A stretch of 64,000 nucleotides of DNA from Streptomyces aculeolatus (GTDB lineage: Bacteria > Actinomycetota > Actinomycetes > Streptomycetales > Streptomycetaceae), in the NCBI RefSeq assembly GCF_020400605.1, contig NZ_JAINRD010000024.1, positions 1 through 64,000 of the forward strand. The letters run 5' to 3'. This document shows positions 41,441 to 50,826 of the stretch, one piece after another. The first letter of the stretch is position 1, and every line of letters starts with the position of its first letter. The notes beneath the pieces are model-generated. The model did no database searches. It was not told where the DNA came from and saw only the letters and a program-made list of their open reading frames with translations. The translations under genes were made by a program, and so were the position numbers.

Positions 41441-44400
41441 GTGGCGGAACCATCGGGGAAGATCCCTGCGGCACGGACCCCAGCGGACGAGACCCCACCG
41501 GAGCGGACGCCTACGGGGAACGGACCCGACGGCTGGGCACGGCGGCTCGTCCGGCACTGTCTGCGCTACCGCCGCAACGTCCTGCTCTCCCTGGGCGCCT
41601 CGCTCGGCGGGATGGGCATCATGGCCCTCGTTCCGCTCATCCCCAAGCTGATCATCGACGACGTGATCGTCTCCGGCGACCGGCCGCTCGCGCCCTGGGC
41701 CGCCCTCATGGTCCTCGCCGCCCTCGCCGTCTACGGCCTCACCTACGTCCGGCGCTACTACGGCGGCCGGCTCGCCCTCGACGTGCAGCACGACCTGCGC
41801 ACCGAGATGTACGACGCGATCGTCCGGCTCGACGGCCGCCGCCAGGACGAGCTGTCCACCGGCCAGGTCGTCGGCCGCGGCACCACCGACCTCCAGCTCG
41901 TCCAGGGCCTGCTCTTCATGATCCCGATGATGATCGGGAACGTGCTGCTCTTCGCGGTCTCCCTGGTCGTCATGCTCGTGCTGTCGCCCACGCTCACCCT
42001 CGTCGCCCTCGGCGTCGCCCCCGCCCTCTGGTTCATCGCGAACCGCAGCCGCACCCGCCTGTTCCCCGCCACCTGGTACGCCCAGCAGCAGGCCGGCACC
42101 GTCGCCTCCGTCGTGGACGGCGCCGTCGGCGGCGTCCGCGTCGTCAAGGGCTTCGGCCAGGAGGGGCAGGAGACCGGCAAGCTCCGCGCCATCAGCCGCA
42201 AGCTCTACGCGGCCCGGCTGCGCACCGTCCGGATGAACGCCCGCTACACCCCCGCCCTCCAGGCCGTCCCCTCGCTCGGCCAGGTCGGCATGCTCGCGCT
42301 CGGCGGCTGGATGGCCACCCGGGGGCAGATCACCCTGGGCACCTTCGTCGCCTTCTCCACCTACCTCGCGCAGCTCGTCGGCCCGGTCCGGATGCTCGCG
42401 ATGATGCTCACCGTCGGCCAGCAGGCCCGCGCGGGCGTGGAGCGGGTCTACGAGCTGATCGACACGGAGCCGGAGCTGTCCGACCGGCCCGGCGCCCACG
42501 AGCTGCCCGCCGACGCCCCCGCCGACGTCGAGTTCGACGGCGTCACCTTCGGCTACGACCCCGACCACCCGGTGCTGGACCGGCTGACGCTGCGCGTCGA
42601 GCCCGGCGAGACGATGGCCGTCGTCGGCGCCTCCGGCAGCGGCAAGTCGACGCTGTCGATGCTGATACCGCGCTACTACGACGTCGCGCCCGGCGGCGGC
42701 GCCGTCCGCATCGGCGGCCACGACGTACGCGACCTGACCCTGCCCTCGCTGCGCGCGGCCATCGGGCTCGTACCCGAGAACAGCTTCCTGTTCTCCGAGT
42801 CCGTCCGGGACAACATCGCCTACGGCAACCCCGACGCCACCGACGAGGAGATCCGCGCCGCCGCCCGCGCCGCGCAGGCCGACGGCTTCATCACCGCGCT
42901 GGGCAACGGCACCGGCCCCGACGGCGGTGCCGGCGGCACGGGCGCGGGACTGCCCGAGGGCTACGACACCGTCGTCGGCGAGCAGGGCATGACCCTCTCC
43001 GGCGGCCAGCGCCAGCGCATCGCGCTGGCCCGCGCCATCCTCACCGACCCCCGGCTGCTGCTCCTGGACGACGCCACCTCCGCGGTCGACGCCCGCGTCG
43101 AGCACGAGATCCACGAGGCGCTCAAGAGCGTCATGGCCGGCCGCACCACGCTGCTCATCGCCCACCGCCAGTCCACGCTGGCGCTCGCCGACCGCATCGC
43201 CGTCCTCGACGGCGGCCGGCTCGTCGACGTCGGCACGCACGAGGAGCTGCAGGCCCGCTGCGCCCTCTACCGCCGGCTGCTGACCGACCCGGACGAGCTG
43301 GCGGACCGCGAGCGCGACCCGGCAGGACAGGTCGCCGCGGACACCCACGCGAGCGTCGACGGGATCACCCCCGGCCTGTGGGTGCGTACGGAAGCGGGCG
43401 AGAAGAGCGCCGAGGGCGGCGGCAACACCACGGCCTCCGCCGGCGACCCCTCCGGCTTCGCCGGCATGCTCGCCGGCTCGCCCGGCAGCCCCGAGCTGCT
43501 GGCCAAGGTCGCCGCGCTGCCGCCCGCCACCGACACCCCCGACGTGGACGAGGACCGCGCCGAGGCGCCGGAGGCGACGTACGGCCTGCGCCGCCTGCTG
43601 CGCGGCTTCGGCGCACCGCTCGCCGTGGCGCTGCTCTTCGTCGCCGGCGACGCGATCGCCGGGCTGCTGCTGCCCGTCCTCATCCGGCACGGCATCGACG
43701 ACGGGGTGCAGCGGCTCTCCCTCGGCGCCGTGTGGACCGCCGCGGGCCTCGCGCTGGCCGTGGTGCTCGGCCAGTGGGCCGCCCAGGTCGGCGCCACCCG
43801 GCTCACCGGCCGCACCGGCGAGCGCGTGCTCTACGCGCTGCGCGTCAAGATCTTCGCCCAGCTCCAGCGGCTCGGCCTCGACTACTACGAGCGCCACCTC
43901 ACCGGCAAGATCATGACCCGGATGACCACGGACGTGGACGCCCTGTCCACCTTCCTGCAGACCGGCCTGGTCACCGCCGTCGTCTCGCTGCTCACCTTCT
44001 TCGGCATCCTGGTCGCGCTGCTGGTCATCGACCTCCAGCTGGCCCTGATCGTCTTCGCCACCCTGCCGCCGCTGATCGCCGGCACGTTCTTCTTCCGCCG
44101 GCAGAGCGTCAAGGCGTACGAGCTGGCGCGCGAGCGCGTCAGCGTCGTCAACGGCGACCTCCAGGAGTCCGTCGCCGGCCTGCGCATCGTGCAGGCGTTC
44201 CGCCGCGAGGACGGCGGCGCCGCCCGGTTCGCCGAGCGCAGCGACGGCTACCGCAGGGCCCGGGTGCGCGGGCAGTGGCTCATCTCGGTGTACTTCCCGT
44301 TCGTGCAGCTCCTCGCCTCCTTCGCGACCGTCGGCGTGCTGTGGGTCGGCTCGGACCGGGTGGCCGCCGGCACGCTCACCGCCGGCGCGCTCGTGGCGTA

Positions 44401-45322
44401 CCTGCTCTACATCGACCTGTTCTTCGCGCCCGTGCAGCAGCTCTCCCAGGTCTTCGACGGCTACCAGCAGGCGGCCGTCGCGCTCGGCCGCATCCGGGAG
44501 CTCCTGCACGAGAAGCCCTCCACCCCGCCGGCCGCCGAGCCGCGGCCGGTCGGGAAGCTGAGCGGCGAGATCGCCTTCGACGACGTGCACTTCGCGTACG
44601 ACGGGCAGGCCGCCGGCGCCGCCGAGGCCGCGCTGACCGGGCTGGACCTGACGATCCCCGCCGGGCAGACCGTGGCGTTCGTCGGCGAGACCGGCGCCGG
44701 GAAGTCGACGCTGGTCAAGCTCGCCGCCCGGTTCTACGACCCGACCCGCGGCGCCGTCCGCGTCGACGGCACGGACCTGCGCGAGCTGGACCTCACCGGC
44801 TACCGCCACCGCCTCGGCGTCGTCCCCCAGGAGTCGTTCCTCTTCTCCGGCACCGTGCGCGACGCCATCGCCTACGGCCGCCCCGACGCCTCCGACGCCC
44901 GGGTCGAGGCCGCCGCGCGGGCCGTCGGCGCGCACGACATGATCGCGTCGCTGTCCGGCGGCTACCTCCACGAGGTCGCCGAGCGGGGCCGCAACCTCTC
45001 CGCCGGCCAGCGCCAGCTCATCGCCCTGGCCCGGGCCGAGCTGGTCGACCCCGACATCCTGCTCCTCGACGAGGCCACCGCCGCGCTGGACCTGGCCACC
45101 GAGGCCGCGGTCAACAGCGCCACGGACCGGCTCGCGGGCCGCCGGACGACCCTCGTCGTCGCCCACCGCCTGACGACGGCCGCCCGCGCCGACCGCGTCG
45201 TGGTCCTCGACCACGGCCGCGTCGCGGAGGACGGGACGCACGAGGAGCTGCTCGCCCGCGGCGGCCGGTACGCGGAGCTGTGGCGTACCTACGCGGGCTC
45301 GGTGGCACCCGCGGCGGCGTAG
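41441..45322 (+). CDS. Fused two-half ABC exporter (TMD-NBD-TMD-NBD)
   Basis: 1293 residues from GTG 41441. Half 1: six helices (about 45-330), Walker A GASGSGKST (from 396), signature LSGGQRQRIALARA (from 519), Walker B LLLLDDATSAVD. Half 2: six helices (about 720-1000), Walker A GETGAGKST (about 1083), signature LSAGQRQLIALARA, Walker B ILLLDEATAALD. Half 1 has Asp where the catalytic Glu is expected and half 2 has a changed signature; both belong to the same composite site, which would be degenerate, as in heterodimeric exporters. A Gly/Ala-rich linker of about 80 residues joins the halves. Probable lipid, peptide or drug export. In Streptomyces the equivalents are often two genes. Confidence 0.94.
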   Translation: MAEPSGKIPAARTPADETPPERTPTGNGPDGWARRLVRHCLRYRRNVLLSLGASLGGMGIMALVPLIPKLIIDDVIVSGDRPLAPWAALMVLAALAVYGLTYVRRYYGGRLALDVQHDLRTEMYDAIVRLDGRRQDELSTGQVVGRGTTDLQLVQGLLFMIPMMIGNVLLFAVSLVVMLVLSPTLTLVALGVAPALWFIANRSRTRLFPATWYAQQQAGTVASVVDGAVGGVRVVKGFGQEGQETGKLRAISRKLYAARLRTVRMNARYTPALQAVPSLGQVGMLALGGWMATRGQITLGTFVAFSTYLAQLVGPVRMLAMMLTVGQQARAGVERVYELIDTEPELSDRPGAHELPADAPADVEFDGVTFGYDPDHPVLDRLTLRVEPGETMAVVGASGSGKSTLSMLIPRYYDVAPGGGAVRIGGHDVRDLTLPSLRAAIGLVPENSFLFSESVRDNIAYGNPDATDEEIRAAARAAQADGFITALGNGTGPDGGAGGTGAGLPEGYDTVVGEQGMTLSGGQRQRIALARAILTDPRLLLLDDATSAVDARVEHEIHEALKSVMAGRTTLLIAHRQSTLALADRIAVLDGGRLVDVGTHEELQARCALYRRLLTDPDELADRERDPAGQVAADTHASVDGITPGLWVRTEAGEKSAEGGGNTTASAGDPSGFAGMLAGSPGSPELLAKVAALPPATDTPDVDEDRAEAPEATYGLRRLLRGFGAPLAVALLFVAGDAIAGLLLPVLIRHGIDDGVQRLSLGAVWTAAGLALAVVLGQWAAQVGATRLTGRTGERVLYALRVKIFAQLQRLGLDYYERHLTGKIMTRMTTDVDALSTFLQTGLVTAVVSLLTFFGILVALLVIDLQLALIVFATLPPLIAGTFFFRRQSVKAYELARERVSVVNGDLQESVAGLRIVQAFRREDGGAARFAERSDGYRRARVRGQWLISVYFPFVQLLASFATVGVLWVGSDRVAAGTLTAGALVAYLLYIDLFFAPVQQLSQVFDGYQQAAVALGRIRELLHEKPSTPPAAEPRPVGKLSGEIAFDDVHFAYDGQAAGAAEAALTGLDLTIPAGQTVAFVGETGAGKSTLVKLAARFYDPTRGAVRVDGTDLRELDLTGYRHRLGVVPQESFLFSGTVRDAIAYGRPDASDARVEAAARAVGAHDMIASLSGGYLHEVAERGRNLSAGQRQLIALARAELVDPDILLLDEATAALDLATEAAVNSATDRLAGRRTTLVVAHRLTTAARADRVVVLDHGRVAEDGTHEELLARGGRYAELWRTYAGSVAPAAA

Positions 45323-45505
45323 CGCGCGACCCGGCGGGCTCCCGCGACCCCGCGACTCCGTGACCGGGGCGCGGAGCGCGGGGCCGCGGGGGTCGCGCGG
45401 GCACCGGCGTTCGGGCGGGTCGTGCCGCCGCACCGTCGACGGTCTGGTCGTACGCGGTCGTGAGGCGTTAGGTTCCCCAGGTCATCGTGAACTTGGGGAG
45501 GGAAG

Positions 45506-46924
45506 ATGCGCAGGACGCTCGGATGGCTGCTGAGTCTGGCGGTGCTCACCGGCACGGTGGGGCTGGGCAGTTCACCGGTCGGTGCCGCCACCGCGGACGA
45601 GGCCGACATCAAGGACCGGCTCCTCTCGATCAAGGGCATGAGCCTGATCGAGGAGAAGCCGGTCGACGGCTACCGCTACTTCGTACTGAACTACACCCAG
45701 CCGGTCGACCACCGGAAGCCGAACGGCCGGACCTTCCAGCAGCGGCTCACCGTGCTGCACAAGGACACCGACCGGCCCACGGTCTTCTCCACCGGCGGCT
45801 ACAACGTCTCCACCACGCCGTCGCGCAGCGAGCCCACGTTGATCGTGGACGGCAACCAGGTGTCCATGGAGTACCGCTTCTTCACCCCCTCCCGGCCCGA
45901 TCCCGCGGACTGGAAGAAGCTCGACATCTGGCAGGCCGCCAGCGACCAGCACCGCATCTTCCGGGCGCTCGACGACATCTACGACGAGAACTGGCTGGCC
46001 ACCGGCGGCAGCAAGGGCGGCATGACCGCCACGTACTACGAGCGCTTCTACCCGCGCGACATGGACGGCGTCGTCGCCTACGTGGCGCCGAACGACGTCG
46101 TGAACAAGGAGGACGCGGCGTACGACCGGTTCTTCGAGCGGGTCGGGACGAAGGAGTGCCGCGACGCGCTCAACGCCGTGCAGCGCGAGGCGCTGGTGCG
46201 GCGGGAGGCGCTGTCGGAGAAGTACGCGGCGTGGGCCGCCGAGTCGGGCGCGACCTTCACCACGATCGGCAGCCTGGACAAGGCGTACGAGGCGACCGTG
46301 CTCGACCTCGTCTGGGGCTTCTGGCAGTACAGCTCGGCCGCCGACTGCGCCGACGTGCCGGACGCCGCCACCGTCTCCGACCAGGAGCTGTACGACTACG
46401 TCGACGCCATCGCCGGCTGGTCCTTCTACTCCGACCAGGGGCTCGAGCCGTACACGCCGTACTACTACCAGGCGGGCACCGAGCTGGGTGCGCCCACCAT
46501 CCAGCTGCCGCACCTGAAGGACCTGAGCCGCTACGGCTACCAGCCGCCGCGGAACTTCGTGCCGCGCGACATCGACATGCGCTTCAAGCCCTCGGTGATG
46601 AACGACGTCGACAGGTGGGTGCGCAAGAACGCCGACGGGATGCTCTTCGTCTACGGCCAGAACGACCCGTGGGGCGCCGAGCCGTTCCGCCTCGGCAAGG
46701 GCGCGCGCGACTCGTACGTCTACACCGCGCCCGGCGCGAACCACGGTGCGCGGGTCAGCCAGCTGCCGGAGGCCGAGCGCGCCAACGCCACCGAGCGGAT
46801 CCTCGACTGGGCCGGTGTCGGGGCCGAGGCCGGCTCGACGAAGGCCAGGCCGCTGGCGGCGTACGACAGCGGGCTGGACAAGGTGACGAAGCAGGAGCTG
46901 CGGGAGCAGTCGCTCCGGCCGTGA
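45506..46924 (+). CDS. Secreted S28/S37-type serine peptidase (prolyl/tripeptidyl aminopeptidase)
   Basis: 472 residues with an N-terminal signal peptide (MRRTLGWLLSLAVLTGTVGL, cleavage probably after VGAATA). The nucleophile elbow is TGGSKGGMTA (Ser near residue 171). The acid is probably in FVYGQNDPWGAEPF and the base His in GANHGARVSQLP. This is the PS-10/S37 family known from Streptomyces as extracellular tripeptidyl aminopeptidases. ATG 45506 follows GGGGAGGGAAG. It is monocistronic and ends before a strong hairpin at 46942-46989. Confidence 0.9.
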   Translation: MRRTLGWLLSLAVLTGTVGLGSSPVGAATADEADIKDRLLSIKGMSLIEEKPVDGYRYFVLNYTQPVDHRKPNGRTFQQRLTVLHKDTDRPTVFSTGGYNVSTTPSRSEPTLIVDGNQVSMEYRFFTPSRPDPADWKKLDIWQAASDQHRIFRALDDIYDENWLATGGSKGGMTATYYERFYPRDMDGVVAYVAPNDVVNKEDAAYDRFFERVGTKECRDALNAVQREALVRREALSEKYAAWAAESGATFTTIGSLDKAYEATVLDLVWGFWQYSSAADCADVPDAATVSDQELYDYVDAIAGWSFYSDQGLEPYTPYYYQAGTELGAPTIQLPHLKDLSRYGYQPPRNFVPRDIDMRFKPSVMNDVDRWVRKNADGMLFVYGQNDPWGAEPFRLGKGARDSYVYTAPGANHGARVSQLPEAERANATERILDWAGVGAEAGSTKARPLAAYDSGLDKVTKQELREQSLRP

Positions 46925-46941
46925 GCCGGAACCGCTGAGCC

Positions 46942-46989
46942 GCACGGGGCCGCGCCCGCGGGTGTCACCCCCCGCGGGCGCGGCCGTGC
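46942..46989. terminator. Strong hairpin between peptidase and LysR genes
   Basis: GCCGCGCCCGCGGG (46949-46962) and CCCGCGGGCGCGGC (46971-46984) pair perfectly over 14 bp with an 8-nt loop; outer GCACG/CGTGC extend the stem. It lies between convergent genes and probably stops both. Confidence 0.8.
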
Positions 46990-47032
46990 GTGCCTCCGGG
47001 GGCGTGGGCGTACGGGACGGGCGGCGTGCGGT

Positions 47033-47941
47033 TCAGCCGCCGACCCGCTCCTTCCACTCACGCTGCAGGAGCCGCACCGCCTCCCGGATCGCCGGCCGCC
47101 GCGCGGCGCCCGTACGCCACAGCGCGTACACCTGCCGCACCGGCACCGGCTCCAGCCGCACCGCGACCACCCCCGCCGGCAGCGGGCCGCGGCCCAGCCG
47201 CGGCACCAGCGCGATGCCCAGGCCGGCCGCGACCAGCGCGAGCTGCGAGGCGTACTCGGCGACCTGGTAGGCGAGATCCGGCTCGTGGCCCGTGGTGCGC
47301 AGGGTGCGCACGAGCCAGTCGTGACACGTCGAGCCCGGCGGCTGGCAGATCCAGCGCTCGCCCACGAGATCCGCGCGGACGATCTCGTTCCGCCGGGCGA
47401 AGGGGTGGTCGGCCGGGACGCAGATGTCGCACAGGTCGTCGCCGATGGGCGCCAGCTCCATGCCCTCCGGGGTGGGCAGCGGCGCGATGTCCCAGTCGTG
47501 GGCGACGGCGAGGTCGGCCACGCCTCGGGTGACCAGGCCGGCGGAGAGGTGCGGGTCGGACTCCAGCATGCGGGTGTCGAGCGCGGGGTGCTCCGCGGCG
47601 AGCGCGGCCAGCGCCGCGGGCAGCAGGCCCCGGGCCGCGGTCGCGAAGCAGGCCACCGTCAGCCGTCCCGTGGGCCGGCCGCGGCGCTCCTCCAGCGTGG
47701 TCTCGGCCTCCTCGACGAGGGCGAGCAACTGCTCCGCCGTGGCGGCGAGGTGCTGGGCGGCGTCGGTCAGCGCCACCCCCCGGCCGCGGCGCTCCAGCAG
47801 CGGCGTGCGGGTCTCGCGCTCCAGCTTGGCGATCTGCTGGGAGACGGCGGACGGGGTGTAGCCGAGGGCCGCCGCGGCGGAGCCGACCGAGCCGTGGACG
47901 GCGACGGCGTGCAGCGCGCGGAGCCGGGACAGATCGAGCAT
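47033..47941 (-). CDS. LysR-family transcriptional regulator
   Basis: 302 residues from ATG 47941, with GGGAGTGG just upstream (GTG 47947 is an alternative). The N-terminal winged helix covers about 2-60 (LSRLRALHAVAVHGSVGSAA, LGYTPSAVSQQIAKLERE). The periplasmic-binding-like effector domain follows (GRLTVACFATAARGLLPAAL, ICVPADHPFARR, YASQLALVAAGLGIALVPRL). It is divergent from the EamA transporter, with a 14-bp inverted repeat between them, so it very likely controls that transporter and itself. Effector unknown. Confidence 0.93.
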   Translation of the reverse strand: MLDLSRLRALHAVAVHGSVGSAAAALGYTPSAVSQQIAKLERETRTPLLERRGRGVALTDAAQHLAATAEQLLALVEEAETTLEERRGRPTGRLTVACFATAARGLLPAALAALAAEHPALDTRMLESDPHLSAGLVTRGVADLAVAHDWDIAPLPTPEGMELAPIGDDLCDICVPADHPFARRNEIVRADLVGERWICQPPGSTCHDWLVRTLRTTGHEPDLAYQVAEYASQLALVAAGLGIALVPRLGRGPLPAGVVAVRLEPVPVRQVYALWRTGAARRPAIREAVRLLQREWKERVGG

Positions 47942-47971
47942 GGCCACTCCCTGGTTTCAGCGTTCCTACAT

Positions 47972-48010
47972 CCAATCATGAAGCAATACGTGCTGGTGCT
48001 TCATGGTTGG
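47972..48010. promoter_or_regulatory. LysR-type operator, 14-bp inverted repeat
   Basis: CCAATCATGAAGCA (47972-47985) and TGCTTCATGGTTGG (47997-48010) are complementary at 13 of 14 positions with an 11-bp spacer, the T-N11-A arrangement of LysR sites. It is centred between the two divergent starts at 47941 and 48030. Confidence 0.8.
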
Positions 48011-48029
48011 CCGGGCGGATCCTGGGGGC

Positions 48030-49004
48030 ATGCGCCCGCTGCACATCGCACTCGCCGTCCTCGTCGCCTTCCTCTGGGGCGCGAACTTCGTCGTCATCGA
48101 CGTGGGCCTCGACCACTTCCCGCCGCTGCTGTTCACCGCGCTGCGCTTCCTGGTGGCGGCGCTGCCCGCGGTGTTCTTCGTCGGCCGGCCGCAGGTGGCG
48201 TTCACATGGATCCTGGCGGTCGGGCTCGCGCTGGGGGTGGCGAAGTTCGGGCTGCTCTTCATCGGCATGGAGCGGGGGATGCCGGCGGGGCTGTCGTCGC
48301 TGGTGTTGCAGATCCAGGCGGTGTTCACCGCGGGCATCGCCGCGGTGGTGCTGGGGGAGCGGCCGGGTCGGGTCCGGCTGGCCGGAATGGGGGTGGCGCT
48401 GGGCGGGGTGGCGCTGGCGGCCGTGGACGAGGGGGGCTCGGGGCCCCTGGGGGCGTTCGCGATCGTGCTCGCGGCCGCCTTCAGCTGGGGTGTCGCGAAC
48501 GTCGCCATGCGCAAGGCCGCGCCGCCGGACGCGCTGCGCTTCATGGTGTGGGTCTCCTGCGTACCCGTGCTGCCGCTGCTCGCGCTGTCGCTGCTCTTCG
48601 AGGGGGCGGAGCGGGACCTGGACGCGCTGCGGTCCCTGGACTGGGCGGGCGTCGGCGCGGTCGTCTTCATCGCCTGGGTCGCCACGATCCTCGGCTTCGG
48701 GGTGTGGGGGTACCTGCTGCGCACGTACGACGCCTCGACGGTGGCGCCGTTCTCGCTGCTGGTGCCGGTCGCCGGGATGTCCTCGGCGGCGGTGTTCCTG
48801 GGCGAGGAGATATCGGGGCTGCGCTGGGTGGCGGCACTGCTGCTGGTCGGCGGGGTGGCCGTGACGTCGCTGGGCGGCGGGCGGCGCGGCGGCAGGTCCG
48901 CCGGTGGGCGGAAAGCCGGCCGGCGGGGCGGCACCGTTCCGAGGTCCCCCGCCGTACCGGCAGCACTGGGCGGAGCTAGCGCACCACCGTCTGGATCTCC
49001 TTGA
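48030..49004 (+). CDS. EamA/DMT-family transporter
   Basis: 324 residues from ATG 48030 with ten predicted membrane helices in two EamA repeats. The first repeat begins LHIALAVLVAFLWGANFVV; GLSSLVLQIQAVFTAGIAAVVLGE is the conserved helix 4 of the family, repeated as APFSLLVPVAGMSSAAVFLGE in the second half. Members export amino acids or metabolites such as O-acetylserine; the substrate here is unknown. The C-terminal 40 residues are basic and Gly/Ser/Pro-rich. The 3' end overlaps the convergent secreted-protein gene by 29 bp. Confidence 0.92.
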   Translation: MRPLHIALAVLVAFLWGANFVVIDVGLDHFPPLLFTALRFLVAALPAVFFVGRPQVAFTWILAVGLALGVAKFGLLFIGMERGMPAGLSSLVLQIQAVFTAGIAAVVLGERPGRVRLAGMGVALGGVALAAVDEGGSGPLGAFAIVLAAAFSWGVANVAMRKAAPPDALRFMVWVSCVPVLPLLALSLLFEGAERDLDALRSLDWAGVGAVVFIAWVATILGFGVWGYLLRTYDASTVAPFSLLVPVAGMSSAAVFLGEEISGLRWVAALLLVGGVAVTSLGGGRRGGRSAGGRKAGRRGGTVPRSPAVPAALGGASAPPSGSP

Positions 49005-49956
49005 CGGTCACCGGGATCTCGGTGGTCGACTGGCCGTCGGGGAAGTCCTCGTGCACGGGCGTCCCGTCCGGGCTCTCGGTCGGGTTCCAGGCGACGCTCC
49101 AGGTGAGCGAGGCCTCCAGCTCGTACGTGTCCTCACCGGAGGACTTCCGGTACGTGATGTTGCACCCGGCGTCCTCGGTGTCCACGGCGAAGCCGCCGCC
49201 CTTGCGCACCAGGTCGTACTCGCAGACGTTCGGTTCCGCGAACTCCGTGCCGGCCTCCAGCCGCAGCCGCTGCGGGGTCGCGACGGTGGTGGCGGCGATC
49301 CGGCCCGTGCCGGGCGGGTCGATGTACGCGGTGACCCAGACCCGCTGCAACTGGGCCGGGTCGAGCACCGCGTGCGTCTCCAGGTTCACGACCTGCCGGT
49401 CGGGGTTGGGCTTCAGGTCCACCGGCGGGGCGGGCAGCTTCGTCTCGTTGTACGCGAGCGCGGCCAGGGTCTCCGGGTCGATCACGTCGGTGTTCGGCTC
49501 CGCGGGCTCCTCGGGGCCGACGAACATAAAGGACTTCGTCGCCGGGCAGGCCTCGGCCGTCACGCCGTCGTTCTGGTAGACCAGCTCCCACCAGAGCCCT
49601 TCCTTGTCCTTGCGGAGGTCGAAGGTGCTGTCGTCGGTGACGAGTTCGGAGATGGCGGAAGTCGCGTTGTGCTCGGCGTTGTAGGTCTCGTGGACGTAGT
49701 CGTCCATCTGGTCCGGCGTGTAGCGCGGCTCGTACCAGCACACCGGGGGCGACCAGCTGCCGCCGATCGGCGTCATGGGCGAGGTCTCGCCGGAGCCCGG
49801 GCTGCTGGCGCTGAACTCCACCCGGGAGCCGATCTGGTCGGAGCCGCCCTGGCCCGTCCCGTCGCCCGCCGCCGCCGGCCCCGCCGCCGCGAGGGCCAGG
49901 GCCGCGCCGGCTATGGACACCGCCGCCGTACGCCGTGTGCTCAGGAGGTTCGGCAC
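48976..49956 (-). CDS. Secreted protein of unknown function
   Basis: 326 residues from GTG 49956, with GGGAG upstream. The N-terminus is a Sec signal peptide (STRRTAAVSIAGAALALAAA, cleavage after AAAGPAAA). The mature part has four or more cysteines and beta-rich Ig-like stretches (VWVTAYIDPPGTGRI, LEASLTWSVAWNPTES). It overlaps the 3' end of the lipoprotein gene at 49941 by 16 bp, so both belong to one operon, and its own 3' end overlaps eamA. I recognise no family; the pair probably forms an extracellular or surface complex. Confidence 0.78.
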   Translation of the reverse strand: MPNLLSTRRTAAVSIAGAALALAAAGPAAAGDGTGQGGSDQIGSRVEFSASSPGSGETSPMTPIGGSWSPPVCWYEPRYTPDQMDDYVHETYNAEHNATSAISELVTDDSTFDLRKDKEGLWWELVYQNDGVTAEACPATKSFMFVGPEEPAEPNTDVIDPETLAALAYNETKLPAPPVDLKPNPDRQVVNLETHAVLDPAQLQRVWVTAYIDPPGTGRIAATTVATPQRLRLEAGTEFAEPNVCEYDLVRKGGGFAVDTEDAGCNITYRKSSGEDTYELEASLTWSVAWNPTESPDGTPVHEDFPDGQSTTEIPVTVKEIQTVVR

Positions 49957-50600
49957 TGCGCTGCTCCCTGTTCGTCGGACTCGTGCACCATCTGCCAGCG
50001 GCCGTCCGCCGTCTTGCGCATGGTCGAGACGTGCCGGATGAAGTCGTCGGGGCCCGGCTCGGTCTTCAACACCTTGCCGGAGTCGGCGATCTTCGCGTAC
50101 GAGTTCGTCTGGTCCTCGCAGTACTCGACGGTCGCGACGCCGCCCTTCTGCGAGGTGACTTCGCGGTCGTAGTAGCGCACGGTGCCGGTCACCGTCCTGC
50201 CGTCCGCGACGAACTCCTCGATGCCCGCGCGCCAGCCCTGGAGGGCGTTGCCGCCGAGGTACTTCTCCAGGAGGTCCAGGCGCGGGTCCTGCTTCGCGTA
50301 GCCGAGGCGTATCGACTGCACGGCATAGCCGTGGTCGCGCAGGATCACGTCCTCGGTGCCGTCGCCCGTCGGCTCGCTCTCCACCTCGACCTCGACGTCC
50401 TCGGGGAAGTCGAACTTCGGCGCGTCGGCGTCGCCGTCCGCGGCCGGGGACGGCGAGGCGGACGGGGAGTCCTCCGACTCCGCGGTCGAGTCCTTCGCGC
50501 CCGTGATCCGGTCCGGCCCGTCGTCCGACGACCCGCACCCCGTCAGCAGCGTCACCGCCACGGTCAGTGCCACGGCGCTTGCCGGTGCGCAGAGCTTCAT
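49941..50600 (-). CDS. Lipoprotein of unknown function
   Basis: 219 residues. Signal peptide with lipobox LLTGC (Cys near 22), followed by an acidic Ser/Pro/Asp-rich linker to about residue 75 and a globular domain (IRLGYAKQDPRLDLLEKYLGG, WRAGIEEFVADGRTVTGTVRYYDREV) that resembles small NTF2-like or TPR-less secreted domains. It should sit on the outer face of the membrane. It precedes the secreted protein gene, overlapping by 16 bp. The sequence WQMVHESDEQGAAQC near the end contains the only other cysteines. Function unknown. Confidence 0.8.
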   Translation of the reverse strand: MKLCAPASAVALTVAVTLLTGCGSSDDGPDRITGAKDSTAESEDSPSASPSPAADGDADAPKFDFPEDVEVEVESEPTGDGTEDVILRDHGYAVQSIRLGYAKQDPRLDLLEKYLGGNALQGWRAGIEEFVADGRTVTGTVRYYDREVTSQKGGVATVEYCEDQTNSYAKIADSGKVLKTEPGPDDFIRHVSTMRKTADGRWQMVHESDEQGAAQCRTS

Positions 50601-50826
50601 GGCGGATCGAACCCCCGTTTCCCCGTGTGCATGTGCAAGTCGCGCTTCAGCGTAGGCAGGAGCGCAAGGATTAGGCCAGTCGGCCCCTTGGATTCACAAC
50701 CGACCTGTGACAGAAGGCGTTCGGCGCCGCGGCCCCGAAACCGTTGCGGAGGTGCGGAGTTGGGCGGTCACCCGCTGTCGCGGGTCGGCCCGCTACGCCG
50801 GCCGCGGGCAGCGGGGCACCGCGGGT

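Noticed and set aside
41276..45433. Very long open frame (1385 codons) on the minus strand across the ABC exporter
   Set aside because: Antisense shadow of a high-GC gene. It is rich in Gly, Glu, Asp, Arg and Val without domain order, while the plus strand encodes a complete ABC exporter.
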